NCBI GenBank assembly: GCA_024460105.1
Contig: JANFXS010000003.1
Coordinates: 310,001 to 374,000, forward strand
DNA: 64,000 nt
Direction: 5' to 3'
Source: Anaerotignum faecicola
Lineage (GTDB): Bacteria > Bacillota > Clostridia > Lachnospirales > Anaerotignaceae
Made by a program: the position numbers and the translations under genes. Every line of letters begins with the position of its first letter. Within the stretch, counting starts at the first letter, position 1. Positions 54,385 to 62,218 of this stretch are shown here, in pieces. Under the pieces are notes generated by a model. That model searched no databases, was not told the origin of the DNA, and saw only the letters and a program-made list of their open reading frames with translations.

Positions 54385-55887
54385 TTAGCTAACTTGTTCT
54401 TCATTACTTATAACGCTTGCATCGGAAACAATTTTATCATATACTTTAGGGCCGTATCCCGTTTCGGCGTCAATAATTGCATAGTCGCTGTTTTGTCCCA
54501 AAATGTCTACAACCGTAATTTCAGATATAGAGCTGTTGGCAACATAAACGCAATTAAATGTCGTTACTTCGCTTAAGGAATACTGCTGGGCTTCTTCTCC
54601 AGTTCCGATTAAAATATCGCCCAGTTTAAAGTCATTAAAGTTCTGAAGTATATAAGCGTATTTATCATCGGATTTGAGTATTTTCAGCTCCTTAAATTTA
54701 TCCCCGTCGCTTTCCCTTTTTATAACGCCTTTAACGCCGTTGCTTTCGCTTATGTATTCAACGGGAATTTTTAAAAACGCCCTTTCAACAATAGCTTCGT
54801 TCGGAACTTTAAGACCCTTTTGAAGTTTTTCGTTAACTTTAAAATCCATTGTTCTTATATCAAGAAAATCAGCCATATTCCTATCGCTTACAAAAACCAC
54901 ATATGTAGAATTTTCTCCGGCTTCCATACTTTCAATCTGCATCTGAACAGTTTTTTCCTCATCGTCCACAGTGGTGGTAAGCTCCATATAATCGCCCGTT
55001 TCCCATTCTGAAGCCACGCTGTTGGGCACATAGCTTACAACATACCATGTATTGCTTTTAATAAGCTTAAAAAGAGGCGAACCCGCACTTTGAGAAAGGC
55101 TCTTTGATATATATGACGGCCTTACCGTCATTTTAATTTGATCTTCGGCAATACTTGTCCTAACATCGGGAGTAACAATTTCCTCGAAATTGTCTACTTT
55201 AAGCGAAATAATTCCGCTTTCCGGCGCCGTCACAGTTTCGCTGTTGCCCGAAAGCTGGTTCTTAAACTGCTGCCTTTGGGCCGCAAGCTCGTCCGTGCTT
55301 TTTGAATTTTCTGCAAGCCAAATCTGGTTGCGCTGATTAATTTGGGTTTGTATCTGATTTTTAAAGGAATATATCTCGCTTAAATCATTATTAACAAATT
55401 TATATATGGAATTGTCAATGATATTTTCTATACTTTCCTCAACGCTTTTAATATCGTCTTTAAATAAAGAAAAATCCTCCCTGCTTTTTTGGGCTTCAAG
55501 TATGCTTTTATCTATTTTTTTAATTTCGCTTTCAATAACGTCAGTCGTTCCTGTATTTTTAACCGAACATATAACGGTGTTTTTTGCAACCCTGTCGTTT
55601 TCCGAATAATAGTATTCTGCCTGCCCGTCAATGGAACTGTTGATAACAACCTCGTCCCTGACTATAATTCCCCTAAGCGTTGCCGGAACGTCTATTGTGC
55701 CATAGTTAAGCGTTTCTATTGAAATAGAAGGCCTGTTTATAAGCTTAACAAGGTACCCCGAAAGATATATTGAAAGGACGATAAAAAGAAGCAGCGTACC
55801 AATCCTGTAATTCTTATTATTTTTTTTCTTTTTAACATTTGCAGGACGTTTTCCCGCCGGACGTTTTTTCATTTGTCTGCCTGCCAA
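54385..55887 (-). CDS. HlyD-like membrane-fusion/peptidoglycan-adjacent adaptor protein
   Basis: A 500-residue single-pass membrane protein. Basic cytoplasmic start (1-26, KKRPAGKRPANVKKKK), membrane helix at about 30-48, then a barrel-sandwich hybrid half (GTIDVPATLRGIIVRDEVVINSSIDG), a long alpha-helical hairpin (about 130-215), the second lipoyl half (VTAPESGIISLKVDNFEEIV), and beta-barrel domains. This is the HlyD/MFP architecture, but no transporter gene adjoins. The family is placed upstream of yggS-sepF in several Clostridia; role unknown, possibly linked to division or envelope. Start TTG at 55887, seven bases after GGAGG. Confidence 0.75.
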   Translation of the reverse strand: MAGRQMKKRPAGKRPANVKKKKNNKNYRIGTLLLFIVLSIYLSGYLVKLINRPSISIETLNYGTIDVPATLRGIIVRDEVVINSSIDGQAEYYYSENDRVAKNTVICSVKNTGTTDVIESEIKKIDKSILEAQKSREDFSLFKDDIKSVEESIENIIDNSIYKFVNNDLSEIYSFKNQIQTQINQRNQIWLAENSKSTDELAAQRQQFKNQLSGNSETVTAPESGIISLKVDNFEEIVTPDVRTSIAEDQIKMTVRPSYISKSLSQSAGSPLFKLIKSNTWYVVSYVPNSVASEWETGDYMELTTTVDDEEKTVQMQIESMEAGENSTYVVFVSDRNMADFLDIRTMDFKVNEKLQKGLKVPNEAIVERAFLKIPVEYISESNGVKGVIKRESDGDKFKELKILKSDDKYAYILQNFNDFKLGDILIGTGEEAQQYSLSEVTTFNCVYVANSSISEITVVDILGQNSDYAIIDAETGYGPKVYDKIVSDASVISNEEQVS

Positions 55888-56000
55888 TTAACTTCCTCCA
55901 AAAGGCTGATGCCAACATCTACTATTTTTTGAACAAATTTTATTATAATACATTTTTTCCATTTGGTAAACATAATATATAGTTTTTTAGGTGAAATATA

Positions 56001-56030
56001 TTGACAAATTTAATATAAAATATATATCCT
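56001..56030 (+). promoter_or_regulatory. predicted promoter of the amidohydrolase gene
   Basis: TTGACA with perfect match, 18 bases, TATCCT (weak -10), 33 bases before the start codon. Confidence 0.5.
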
Positions 56031-56062
56031 TATGTTAATTAATGTAAAAGGAGGTTAAAAAT

Positions 56063-57343
56063 ATGCTGTTTGAAAACATTAGTTATCTGAACGAAAGCTT
56101 TGAAGTAATAAAAAATACAAATATACTTGTTGAGCATGATTTAATTTCTTATATAGGCAAAGAAACGCCGCGCAGTTACAACGGACGCAGATTAGACGGT
56201 AAAAATAAATTGCTTATGCCCGGTTTTGTAAACACTCACTGCCATGTTCCAATGACAATATTCAGAAGTCTTGGCGGTAATCTGCCTTTAGACAAATGGC
56301 TTGAAAATTTTATATTCCCTTTTGAAGCAAAGCTTACGGAAAAAGCCGTGTACACAGGCTCTCTTATTGGTATTTCAGAAATGATAAAAAGCGGCGTAAC
56401 ATCCTTTAACAATATGTATTATTTCAGCGAAACTATTTGCAGCGCAATAGATGAGAGCGGTATAAAAGCAAATATTGCCATGGAAGGCCTTTCTTTTGAC
56501 GACTCTATCAATAACAAATATACCTGCAATAAAGACGATGCAATAAACTTTTTCAAAAATTACAATAATTCATGCGGCGGAAGAATTAAAACCGATCTTT
56601 CAATACATTCGGAATATACGGGAAACCCTCAAAAGGCCGAAATGATAGGCGCGCTTGCCCGCGAATTAAATACGGGAATTCAGCTTCATTTAAGCGAAAC
56701 CGAAAAAGAAACAAAAGACTGTATCTTAAGGCATGGAAAAACCCCGCCGCAGTATTTTGAAAGCCTCGGCGTTTTTGATAACCACGTTACAGCGGCCCAC
56801 TGCGTATATATAAACGATGATGACATTGAAATATTAAAAAATAAAAACGTAACCGTTTCACATTGCCCATTAAGCAATCTAAAGCTTGGAAGCGGAATTT
56901 GCGACATTTCAAAGCTGATTAATAAAGGGATTAACGTAACCATAGGAACAGACGGAGCGGCGTCAAACGATAACCTTAACTTCCTTGAAGATATAAAAAT
57001 GTCGGCGCTTTTAGCAAAAGGCATCCATAAGGACGCGTCCATGATAAGCTCTGAAGATATAATAAAAGCCGCGACAGTAAACGGCGCGCTGTCGCAGCGC
57101 CGCTATGACACAGGCGTAATTGCACCCGGAAAGAAAGCGGATTTATTTGTCATGGATTTCAGCGGCATTAACCTTCTGCCGGGGAATGATTTTCTTAACG
57201 GCCTTATATACGCTTCACTTCCGGAAAATATAATTTTGACAATGGCAGACGGAAAAATACTATATGAAAACGGTGTTTTTACGGGAATTGACATAGAAAA
57301 ACTCAAATATGAAGCTATAGGAATACTAGGAGAAATTAAATAA
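56063..57343 (+). CDS. amidohydrolase, MTA/SAH deaminase-like
   Basis: A 426-residue metal-dependent hydrolase of the ATZ/TRZ/MtaD/SsnA group. Metal site: NTHCH (two His), a central HLSETEKE with His and Glu, AAHCVYI, and GTDGAASND with the catalytic Asp. This order fits 5-methylthioadenosine/S-adenosylhomocysteine deaminase, which makes the inosine analogues. Related aminohydrolases (guanine, chlorohydrolase-like) differ subtly, so the substrate is not certain. Start ATG follows AAAGGAGG. Monocistronic. Confidence 0.85.
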   Translation: MLFENISYLNESFEVIKNTNILVEHDLISYIGKETPRSYNGRRLDGKNKLLMPGFVNTHCHVPMTIFRSLGGNLPLDKWLENFIFPFEAKLTEKAVYTGSLIGISEMIKSGVTSFNNMYYFSETICSAIDESGIKANIAMEGLSFDDSINNKYTCNKDDAINFFKNYNNSCGGRIKTDLSIHSEYTGNPQKAEMIGALARELNTGIQLHLSETEKETKDCILRHGKTPPQYFESLGVFDNHVTAAHCVYINDDDIEILKNKNVTVSHCPLSNLKLGSGICDISKLINKGINVTIGTDGAASNDNLNFLEDIKMSALLAKGIHKDASMISSEDIIKAATVNGALSQRRYDTGVIAPGKKADLFVMDFSGINLLPGNDFLNGLIYASLPENIILTMADGKILYENGVFTGIDIEKLKYEAIGILGEIK

Positions 57344-57482
57344 ACATAATTAAAGCCGTCTTAAAACAAAGCTCCCGATTTTAAATACAGGACAAAATCC
57401 AAATTATAATAAAACTATAATTCTATGCAAAACGGGCGCATAGCCTAAAAACGGATATGTCTTTGCCGCCTGATTAAAAATA

Positions 57483-57510
57483 TAAAGAAAAGCGCCGCTT
57501 TAAGCGGCGC
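57483..57510 (-). terminator. terminator of the 6S-like RNA
   Basis: On the minus strand GCGCCG-CTTAAAG-CGGCGC followed by TTTTCTTT, at the 3' end of the structured RNA. Confidence 0.85.
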
Positions 57511-57516
57511 AAACTT

Positions 57517-57702
57517 TAACCCGGAATGCCGTTCCTCCCCCTTGACACCTAGCCTCGGCTAGGTGGGTATCCGCAACGGTAGCATTTGTCTTCCTCTGCC
57601 CAAAGGGAATTAGCTTGAGGCCTGACATAGCTTCGTTTATAGGATTCCCTTATATATAATGTAGGTTCAAAATAGGCAGGCTGTCGAACACCCCAGGTAT
57701 TT
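57517..57702 (-). ncRNA. ssrS: probable 6S RNA (SsrS)
   Basis: An untranslated region of about 190 bases that ends in a strong terminator. On the minus strand the 5' arm CCTGGGGTGTTC pairs with the 3' arm GGAACGGCATTCCGGG through G-C and G-U pairs, forming a closing stem, as in 6S RNA. Inside are TTTTGAACCTACA (5' side of the bubble), an internal hairpin CCTAGCC/GGCTAGG, and GTTGCGGATACCC on the 3' side, consistent with the promoter-mimicking bulge that traps the sigma-A holoenzyme. SRP RNA was considered and rejected. Gene limits are by eye. It begins within about 10 bases of the lspA paralogue stop. Confidence 0.65.
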
Positions 57703-57708
57703 AAAACA

Positions 57709-58149
57709 CTATTCAGACTTTAAACTTAAAGCCGAAATCACAGAACCAATAATAAGAAAAATATCAGCTATATTAAATATCGGCGCGGATTTTGCTTTAA
57801 TGTACAAAAAATCCGTCACTTCCATATCGCGCAGACGATCAATTAAATTTCCCGCCGCTCCCGCCAGAAGAAAAGAAAATCCTGTTTTAAGGCTTTTAAT
57901 TCCCTTAACCGGCAGCATAATAATGAATAATATATATCCGATAACGGTTAGAACGGCTGTTGCAGTTGAAATTGCTTTAATATGGCCGCTGAATACGCTG
58001 AAAGAAATCCCCGTATTTTTTTTGTGCCATATATAAAACCTGTTTTTTATAACCTCATGCTTTTCATTAATGCCAAGCTTTTTCTTAACTAACCTTTTTG
58101 TTAATTGGTCTACAGATATTATTAAAAAGTTTATAATTAAATATACCAC
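57709..58149 (-). CDS. second lipoprotein signal peptidase II-like protein
   Basis: A 146-residue LspA paralogue. It keeps the Asn-containing KKNTGISFSVFSG, GAAGNLIDRLRDMEVTDFLY and FNIADIFLI, in which both catalytic Asp residues and the GN..DR signature are present, but helices and loops differ strongly from the first copy at 50.5 kb. It also has a shorter C-terminus. Substrate set may be different, for instance a dedicated lipoprotein; unproven. It lies immediately before the 6S-like RNA on the same strand. GTG or ATG start choice unclear; ATG used by length. Confidence 0.85.
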   Translation of the reverse strand: MVYLIINFLIISVDQLTKRLVKKKLGINEKHEVIKNRFYIWHKKNTGISFSVFSGHIKAISTATAVLTVIGYILFIIMLPVKGIKSLKTGFSFLLAGAAGNLIDRLRDMEVTDFLYIKAKSAPIFNIADIFLIIGSVISALSLKSE

Positions 58150-58244
58150 AGTTCAATCCTTAAAATTTACCTTTTCTGTAATTTCTTTTATGATTATAAC
58201 ACATAATAAAACAAAATGAAATACTTTAAATAAAATTTATTTGC

Positions 58245-58273
58245 TTGTATTAAATCTGCAAAAGTATTATAAT
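58245..58273 (+). promoter_or_regulatory. sigma-A promoter of fba
   Basis: TTGTAT, 17 bases, TATAAT, 47 bases before the start. Confidence 0.65.
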
Positions 58274-58320
58274 TTTAATTAAGTATCATTTTTAACCAAT
58301 ATTGAAAGGTGGTAATTAAA

Positions 58321-59268
58321 ATGGCTTTAGTAACAACAAAAAAAATGTTTGAAAAAGCATTTGAAGGCAAATACTCAATCGGCGCTTTCAATATCAACAA
58401 CATGGAAATTATACAGGCTGTTGTCGAAGCGGCGAAGAAACACAATTCTGCCGTCATACTACAGGTTTCAAAAAGCGCACTCAAATATGCCCACCCTGCT
58501 TATTTAAAAGCAATGGTTGAAGCGGCCGTTGCCGAAACAGGGCTTGACATTGCTCTGCACTTAGATCATGGCGCCGATTTTGAAATATGCAAGGAATGTA
58601 TTGAAGCAGGCTTTACATCAGTAATGTTTGACGGTTCACACTTTGACTATGAAGAGAATGTTGCAAAGACAAAAGAAATAGTAGATTATGCACATTCAAA
58701 AGGCGTCGTAGTCGAGGCTGAATTGGGAAAACTCGCCGGCGTTGAAGATGAAGTTAAAGTTTCCGCCGAAGGGGCGACATATACCGATCCGGATCAGGCT
58801 GTGGACTTTGTAAAACGCACAGGCGTAGACTCCCTTGCTATCGCAATAGGCACAAGCCATGGCGCGTATAAATTTAAAGGCGAAGCAAAACTTGATTTTG
58901 ACAGGCTTAAAACGATTACCGAAAAGCTTGAAGCCGCCGGTTTCCATAACTACCCTATCGTTCTTCACGGCGCATCGTCAGTTGACCAAAACGCCGTTGA
59001 AACATGTAATAAATACGGCGGTCAAATTAAAGGCGCAAAAGGCATACCGGTTGAAATGCTGAGAAAAGCAAGCGAAATGGCAGTCTGCAAGATAAACATG
59101 GATACGGACATCCGCCTTGCCATGACGGCCGCTATTAGGAAATCCCTTTCCGAAAAGCCTGAAGCCTTTGACCCTCGCGGTTATCTTGGCGCCGCAAGGG
59201 AAGATATTACCGCTATGGTTGAAAGAAAAATCACAGATGTGCTTGGCTCCACAGATTCAATGAAATAA
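58321..59268 (+). CDS. fba: class II fructose-1,6-bisphosphate aldolase
   Basis: A 315-residue zinc aldolase that splits fructose 1,6-bisphosphate in glycolysis. Zinc ligands: HLDHGAD (two His), and a later VLHGASSVD with His; the catalytic Asp lies in the LDHGAD stretch. GSHFDYEENVAKTKEIVDYAH and VEAELGKLAGVEDEV are standard. ATG at 58321 lies after AAAGGTGG; the frame is open twelve bases earlier. Monocistronic with promoter and terminator. Tagatose-bisphosphate aldolase is an alternative within the same family but less likely. Confidence 0.95.
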   Translation: MALVTTKKMFEKAFEGKYSIGAFNINNMEIIQAVVEAAKKHNSAVILQVSKSALKYAHPAYLKAMVEAAVAETGLDIALHLDHGADFEICKECIEAGFTSVMFDGSHFDYEENVAKTKEIVDYAHSKGVVVEAELGKLAGVEDEVKVSAEGATYTDPDQAVDFVKRTGVDSLAIAIGTSHGAYKFKGEAKLDFDRLKTITEKLEAAGFHNYPIVLHGASSVDQNAVETCNKYGGQIKGAKGIPVEMLRKASEMAVCKINMDTDIRLAMTAAIRKSLSEKPEAFDPRGYLGAAREDITAMVERKITDVLGSTDSMK

Positions 59269-59285
59269 ATCCAAATTTTGATTTT

Positions 59286-59314
59286 AAAAGCCGGAAAGTA
59301 TATTCCGGCTTTTT
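59286..59314 (+). terminator. terminator of fba
   Basis: AAAAGCCGGAA ... TTCCGGCTTTT with a 6-base loop, then TTTG. Confidence 0.85.
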
Positions 59315-59356
59315 GTTATACAAACTCAATTTTTATTAATAAGATTATAAAATACA

Positions 59357-59540
59357 ATTAGCTTCGGTTTACAATGGCACACATGGTTCTAATCGTCAAC
59401 AGGCGTTAAATAGCCGGGTTAACTCCGCTCTTGCCGTATGATTAGCTGCGCCTGCGCATCTTCGCCTTGTTTTTACGCCTATACCGCCCGTTAAAACTTT
59501 CCAACATCAAAAAGTAAAAATTTTTGCCGTTCAAGGCGCA
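59357..59540. repeat. diverged dispersed repeat, copy 1
   Basis: Starts TTAGCTTCGGTTTACAA and contains GCTGCGCCTGCGCATCTTCGCCTTG and, near 59516, AATTTTTGCCGTTCAAGGCGCA. These three blocks reappear, diverged and in related order or orientation, at 60502-60640. The stretch has no gene and is richer in GC than its surroundings. Nothing else is seen in 59269-59717 besides fba's terminator; the open frame on the plus strand there has no ribosome binding site. Confidence 0.5.
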
Positions 59541-59717
59541 GGCGCTCCTGCGTCATGCTTTTGCAGCGCCCAAATACGAAATTTTTTTCCCTGTGAAGCG
59601 CGTGTTCTCCTGTAAGACGGAGCCAATATTTTATCATAAACAATTCGCTTGCTTTCAATATTATTTTGCATTACAGTTACTCCTTAAAAATCATAAAATT
59701 AAAATTCATCATTTTAG

Positions 59718-60164
59718 TTATTCATCATACCTTTTACTGAGCGTTTCCGCCCTTTTTTTTCTGAAATATATAAATATTCTTTGCGCTATTACAAAAGAAA
59801 CAATAAAAGAAAGTGCAAATGCAAAAACTTCACCTTTCGGAGGCATTTCCCCCTTTATAAAATCCACAAAGTAAGCTATAAACAAACAGCATATAAGCGC
59901 AACTGCCGTAACAGCCGCCTGTTTTTTCCATGTATAATTTTTCGCGCTTTTAACATCGATTCCTTTAATCCCGCAGCTTATTCCATAATAAAAGCAAGAA
60001 AACAATACAAGTATTGATTCCGTAATATAATATTTGCTGTCCATTTCAAAAATAAACGCTTTTATAAACATAGAAACAGCTAAAGCCAACGTAATTATAA
60101 CAAATCCTCCGGATGCAATTTTCAGCCTGATAATCTGTTCCCTTTCATCTAAAACTTTCCTCAT
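59718..60164 (-). CDS. conserved membrane protein (DUF2178/DUF6773-like), 148 residues
   Basis: A protein with four membrane helices (about 11-29, 40-58, 74-93, 105-125) after an MRKVLDEREQ opening and ending in basic FRKKRAETLSKRY. DEREQIIRLKIASGG near the start is typical of membrane proteins that are paired with a small XRE repressor in Clostridia; their function is unknown. ATG 60164 follows GGAGGAGG. It overlaps nothing but is two bases downstream of the XRE gene, so the pair is one operon. Confidence 0.7.
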   Translation of the reverse strand: MRKVLDEREQIIRLKIASGGFVIITLALAVSMFIKAFIFEMDSKYYITESILVLFSCFYYGISCGIKGIDVKSAKNYTWKKQAAVTAVALICCLFIAYFVDFIKGEMPPKGEVFAFALSFIVSFVIAQRIFIYFRKKRAETLSKRYDE

Positions 60165-60166
60165 TT

Positions 60167-60364
60167 TTAATCCTCCTCCCAAAAAAGTTCGTCCAATGTT
60201 TTATTAAGAGTTTTGCAGATAGCAATGCAAAGGTTAAGCGTCGGGTTATACTTTCCGGCTTCTATCATTCCTATAGTCTGCCGCGTAACGCCGACTGCAT
60301 CTGCAAGCTGTTCCTGCGATAAATCCATCGCCGCCCTTGCGGCCTTAAGTTTCAGGTTTTTCAA
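60167..60364 (-). CDS. XRE family helix-turn-helix regulator, 65 residues
   Basis: A minimal Cro/CI-type repressor: LKLKAARAAMDLSQEQLADAVGVTRQTIGMIEAGKYNPTLNLCIAICKTLNKTLDELFWEED. The helix-turn-helix lies at about residues 14-36, and the family member ends in the usual LDELFW motif. Start is TTG at 60364 after GGGGGTGATGG; a longer frame has no better site. It is co-transcribed with the following membrane protein. A palindrome between -35 and -10 of its promoter suggests autoregulation. Confidence 0.88.
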   Translation of the reverse strand: MKNLKLKAARAAMDLSQEQLADAVGVTRQTIGMIEAGKYNPTLNLCIAICKTLNKTLDELFWEED

Positions 60365-60387
60365 ACCATCACCCCCTTCACAGCTAT

Positions 60388-60416
60388 ATAGTAACATATA
60401 ACCCTCTATATGTCAA
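60388..60416 (-). promoter_or_regulatory. promoter and operator of the XRE/membrane-protein pair
   Basis: On the minus strand TTGACA (60416-60411), 17 bases, TACTAT (60393-60388). The palindrome ACATATA-N6-TATATGT (60394-60413) fills the spacer and overlaps the -35, an ideal site for steric repression by the encoded XRE protein. Confidence 0.7.
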
Positions 60417-60501
60417 TTATATTTTACTTTTTTATATATATAATTGTCTTAATGCAATATAAATATCATTTTGATGCCTCCGCAAATTTTTATAATGGAA
60501 C

Positions 60502-60640
60502 TTAGCTTCAGTTTACAAGGACGCGCATACATTACAAGGAAAATTTAACGCGTTTCAGCGGTGCATACGCTTCTCTTAGAAAACGCTGCGCCTATGCGTA
60601 TGCGCCTTGAATAGCAAAAATTTTCCATTGTAAGATCTGA
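60502..60640. repeat. diverged dispersed repeat, copy 2, with terminal inverted repeats
   Basis: Begins TTAGCTTCAGTTTACAA like copy 1. From 60532 to 60633 a foldback unit has ends TTACAAGGAAAATTT and AAAATTTTCCATTGTAA, plus inner GCATACGC (60563-60570) and GCGTATGC (60596-60603). This layout is like a miniature inverted-repeat element, though no target duplication is evident. No gene lies in 60417-60713. Confidence 0.5.
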
Positions 60641-60713
60641 GAGTTTTAACCGATTTTTAAACTTCATTATTTGCCTTTACATATAAATACAGCAATCCAA
60701 CATCCATAAAATA

Positions 60714-60766
60714 TAAAAAGCCCGATCCCCTCCGTATTATTTTATACTTCGGAAATCATGGCTTTA
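60714..60766 (-). terminator. probable terminator downstream of rmuC
   Basis: On the minus strand AAAGCC-GATTTCCG ... CGGAGGGGATC-GGCTTT with imperfect stem, then TTTTA; about 100 bases past the rmuC stop. Confidence 0.55.
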
Positions 60767-60865
60767 TAAATTCAACTGTTTATTTAAACACACGCATATC
60801 AATGTATTTAACCAAAAATTATGATATCATTTTAATAAGCAAACATAAACGCATACGCCCTTATA

Positions 60866-62203
60866 CTACTCCTCATCTATTATTGTATCGTCCGTTCCTA
60901 AAACGGCTTTAGCTTCAAGCTCTGTAAGGCTTTCAACATTTTTAAGCTTACTCCTTATAAGCCTTGATCTCGTGCCGATAAGTTTATCAAGCTCGTTGTT
61001 CGCCTGTTCAATCCTTTTCTGCGTATCAGCCAAAACCTTGTCAAACTTGTCAAACTCTGTTTTAACAGCTCCCAGCACCTTCCAAACTTCCGTGCTCCTT
61101 TTTTGAATTGCAAACGTCCTAAATCCCATTTGCAGGCTGTTTAAAAGTGCCGCCATTGTACTCGGGCCCGCTATATTAACCTTATATTCCCTTTGAAGCG
61201 TTTCAACCATTCCACGGTTTACAACCTCTGAATAAAGCCCTTCAAAAGGAAGGAACATTATTGCAAATTCCGTTGTATTGGGAGGATCAATATATTTATC
61301 CCGTATATCTTTTGCTTCTGATTTTATTGTTGATATTAACTGCTTAGCGCAATTATCGATTTCATCCTTATTGCCGCTTTCGTACGCGTCCCTCAACGCG
61401 CCGTATGTATCGCCCGGAAATTTAGAATCTATGGGCAGGAATATTATATTATCATCTTCCGTCGGTATTTTAACGGCAAATTCAACAACATTTTTACTTC
61501 CTTTTTTCGTTGCCACATTGACCATATACTGTTCAGGCGATAATATTTCCTCTAATATTGCGCCCAGCTGTATTTCACCTAAAATTCCCCTTGATTTAAC
61601 ATTACTGAGAACTTTTTTTAAATCCCCAACCCCAACGGCAAGCGTCTGCATTTCTCCAAGTCCTTTATAAACTTGTTCCAATCTGTCATTAACAAGTTTA
61701 AACGACTGCGTCATTCTCTCCTCAAGCGTATGCTGCAACTTTTCGTCAACAGTAACCCTCATTTGTTCAAGCTTGCTGTTATTATCACGCTGTATAAGCT
61801 CAAGCCTTTTCTCAACAGCGCTTCTTATTGCTTCAAGTTTTTGTTCGTTTTCCACGGCAAATGTTTTAAAACGTTCTTCCTGTCTTGAAAGCTGTGCATT
61901 GACGGCATTTTGAAACGCTATCTGTTTCTCGCTTATGCTTTTATTCATTGCTTCTATTTTTTCAGTCTGGGCGTCATTTGCTTCTTTTTCCCTAGCGGCT
62001 ACTGTATCTCCCAACACGCTTATTGAACGATGGGTAGTATCGCTTAACTCTTGTCTTAAGATCCGCTGGCTCTCGCCTATATCCCTTTTTATGCCTTCAA
62101 GACGTTCAATCTCACTGTTTCCATTATTCTTTTTAACGGCTGCCAAAACAAGTATTATACATATTATTGCCGCTATCAAAAGACCGATTATTATATAATC
62201 CAT
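60866..62203 (-). CDS. rmuC: DNA recombination protein RmuC
   Basis: A 445-residue protein with one N-terminal membrane helix (about 2-20), a long coiled coil (about 25-190) and an RmuC domain containing SNVKSRGILGEIQLGAILEEIL, DSKFPGDTYG and SLQMGFRTFAIQKRSTEVWKVLGAVKTEFDKF. RmuC limits inversions at short inverted repeats and is a nuclease-fold (PD-(D/E)XK-like) protein. ATG 62203 (MDYIIIG) follows GGAGGATCAA; an upstream TTG is inferior. It lies 16 bases after the metallo-hydrolase gene. Confidence 0.9.
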   Translation of the reverse strand: MDYIIIGLLIAAIICIILVLAAVKKNNGNSEIERLEGIKRDIGESQRILRQELSDTTHRSISVLGDTVAAREKEANDAQTEKIEAMNKSISEKQIAFQNAVNAQLSRQEERFKTFAVENEQKLEAIRSAVEKRLELIQRDNNSKLEQMRVTVDEKLQHTLEERMTQSFKLVNDRLEQVYKGLGEMQTLAVGVGDLKKVLSNVKSRGILGEIQLGAILEEILSPEQYMVNVATKKGSKNVVEFAVKIPTEDDNIIFLPIDSKFPGDTYGALRDAYESGNKDEIDNCAKQLISTIKSEAKDIRDKYIDPPNTTEFAIMFLPFEGLYSEVVNRGMVETLQREYKVNIAGPSTMAALLNSLQMGFRTFAIQKRSTEVWKVLGAVKTEFDKFDKVLADTQKRIEQANNELDKLIGTRSRLIRSKLKNVESLTELEAKAVLGTDDTIIDEE

Positions 62204-62218
62204 TTGATCCTCCAATTT

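Noticed and set aside
57517-57702. SRP (4.5S/7S) RNA or RNase P RNA
   Set aside because: No GNRA-tetraloop/asymmetric Alu-like SRP domain and no RNase P conserved blocks; the long imperfect rod with internal bubble fits 6S better.
59524-59874. 116-residue plus-strand frame
   Set aside because: Mostly antisense to the small membrane protein and repeat DNA; no ribosome binding site.
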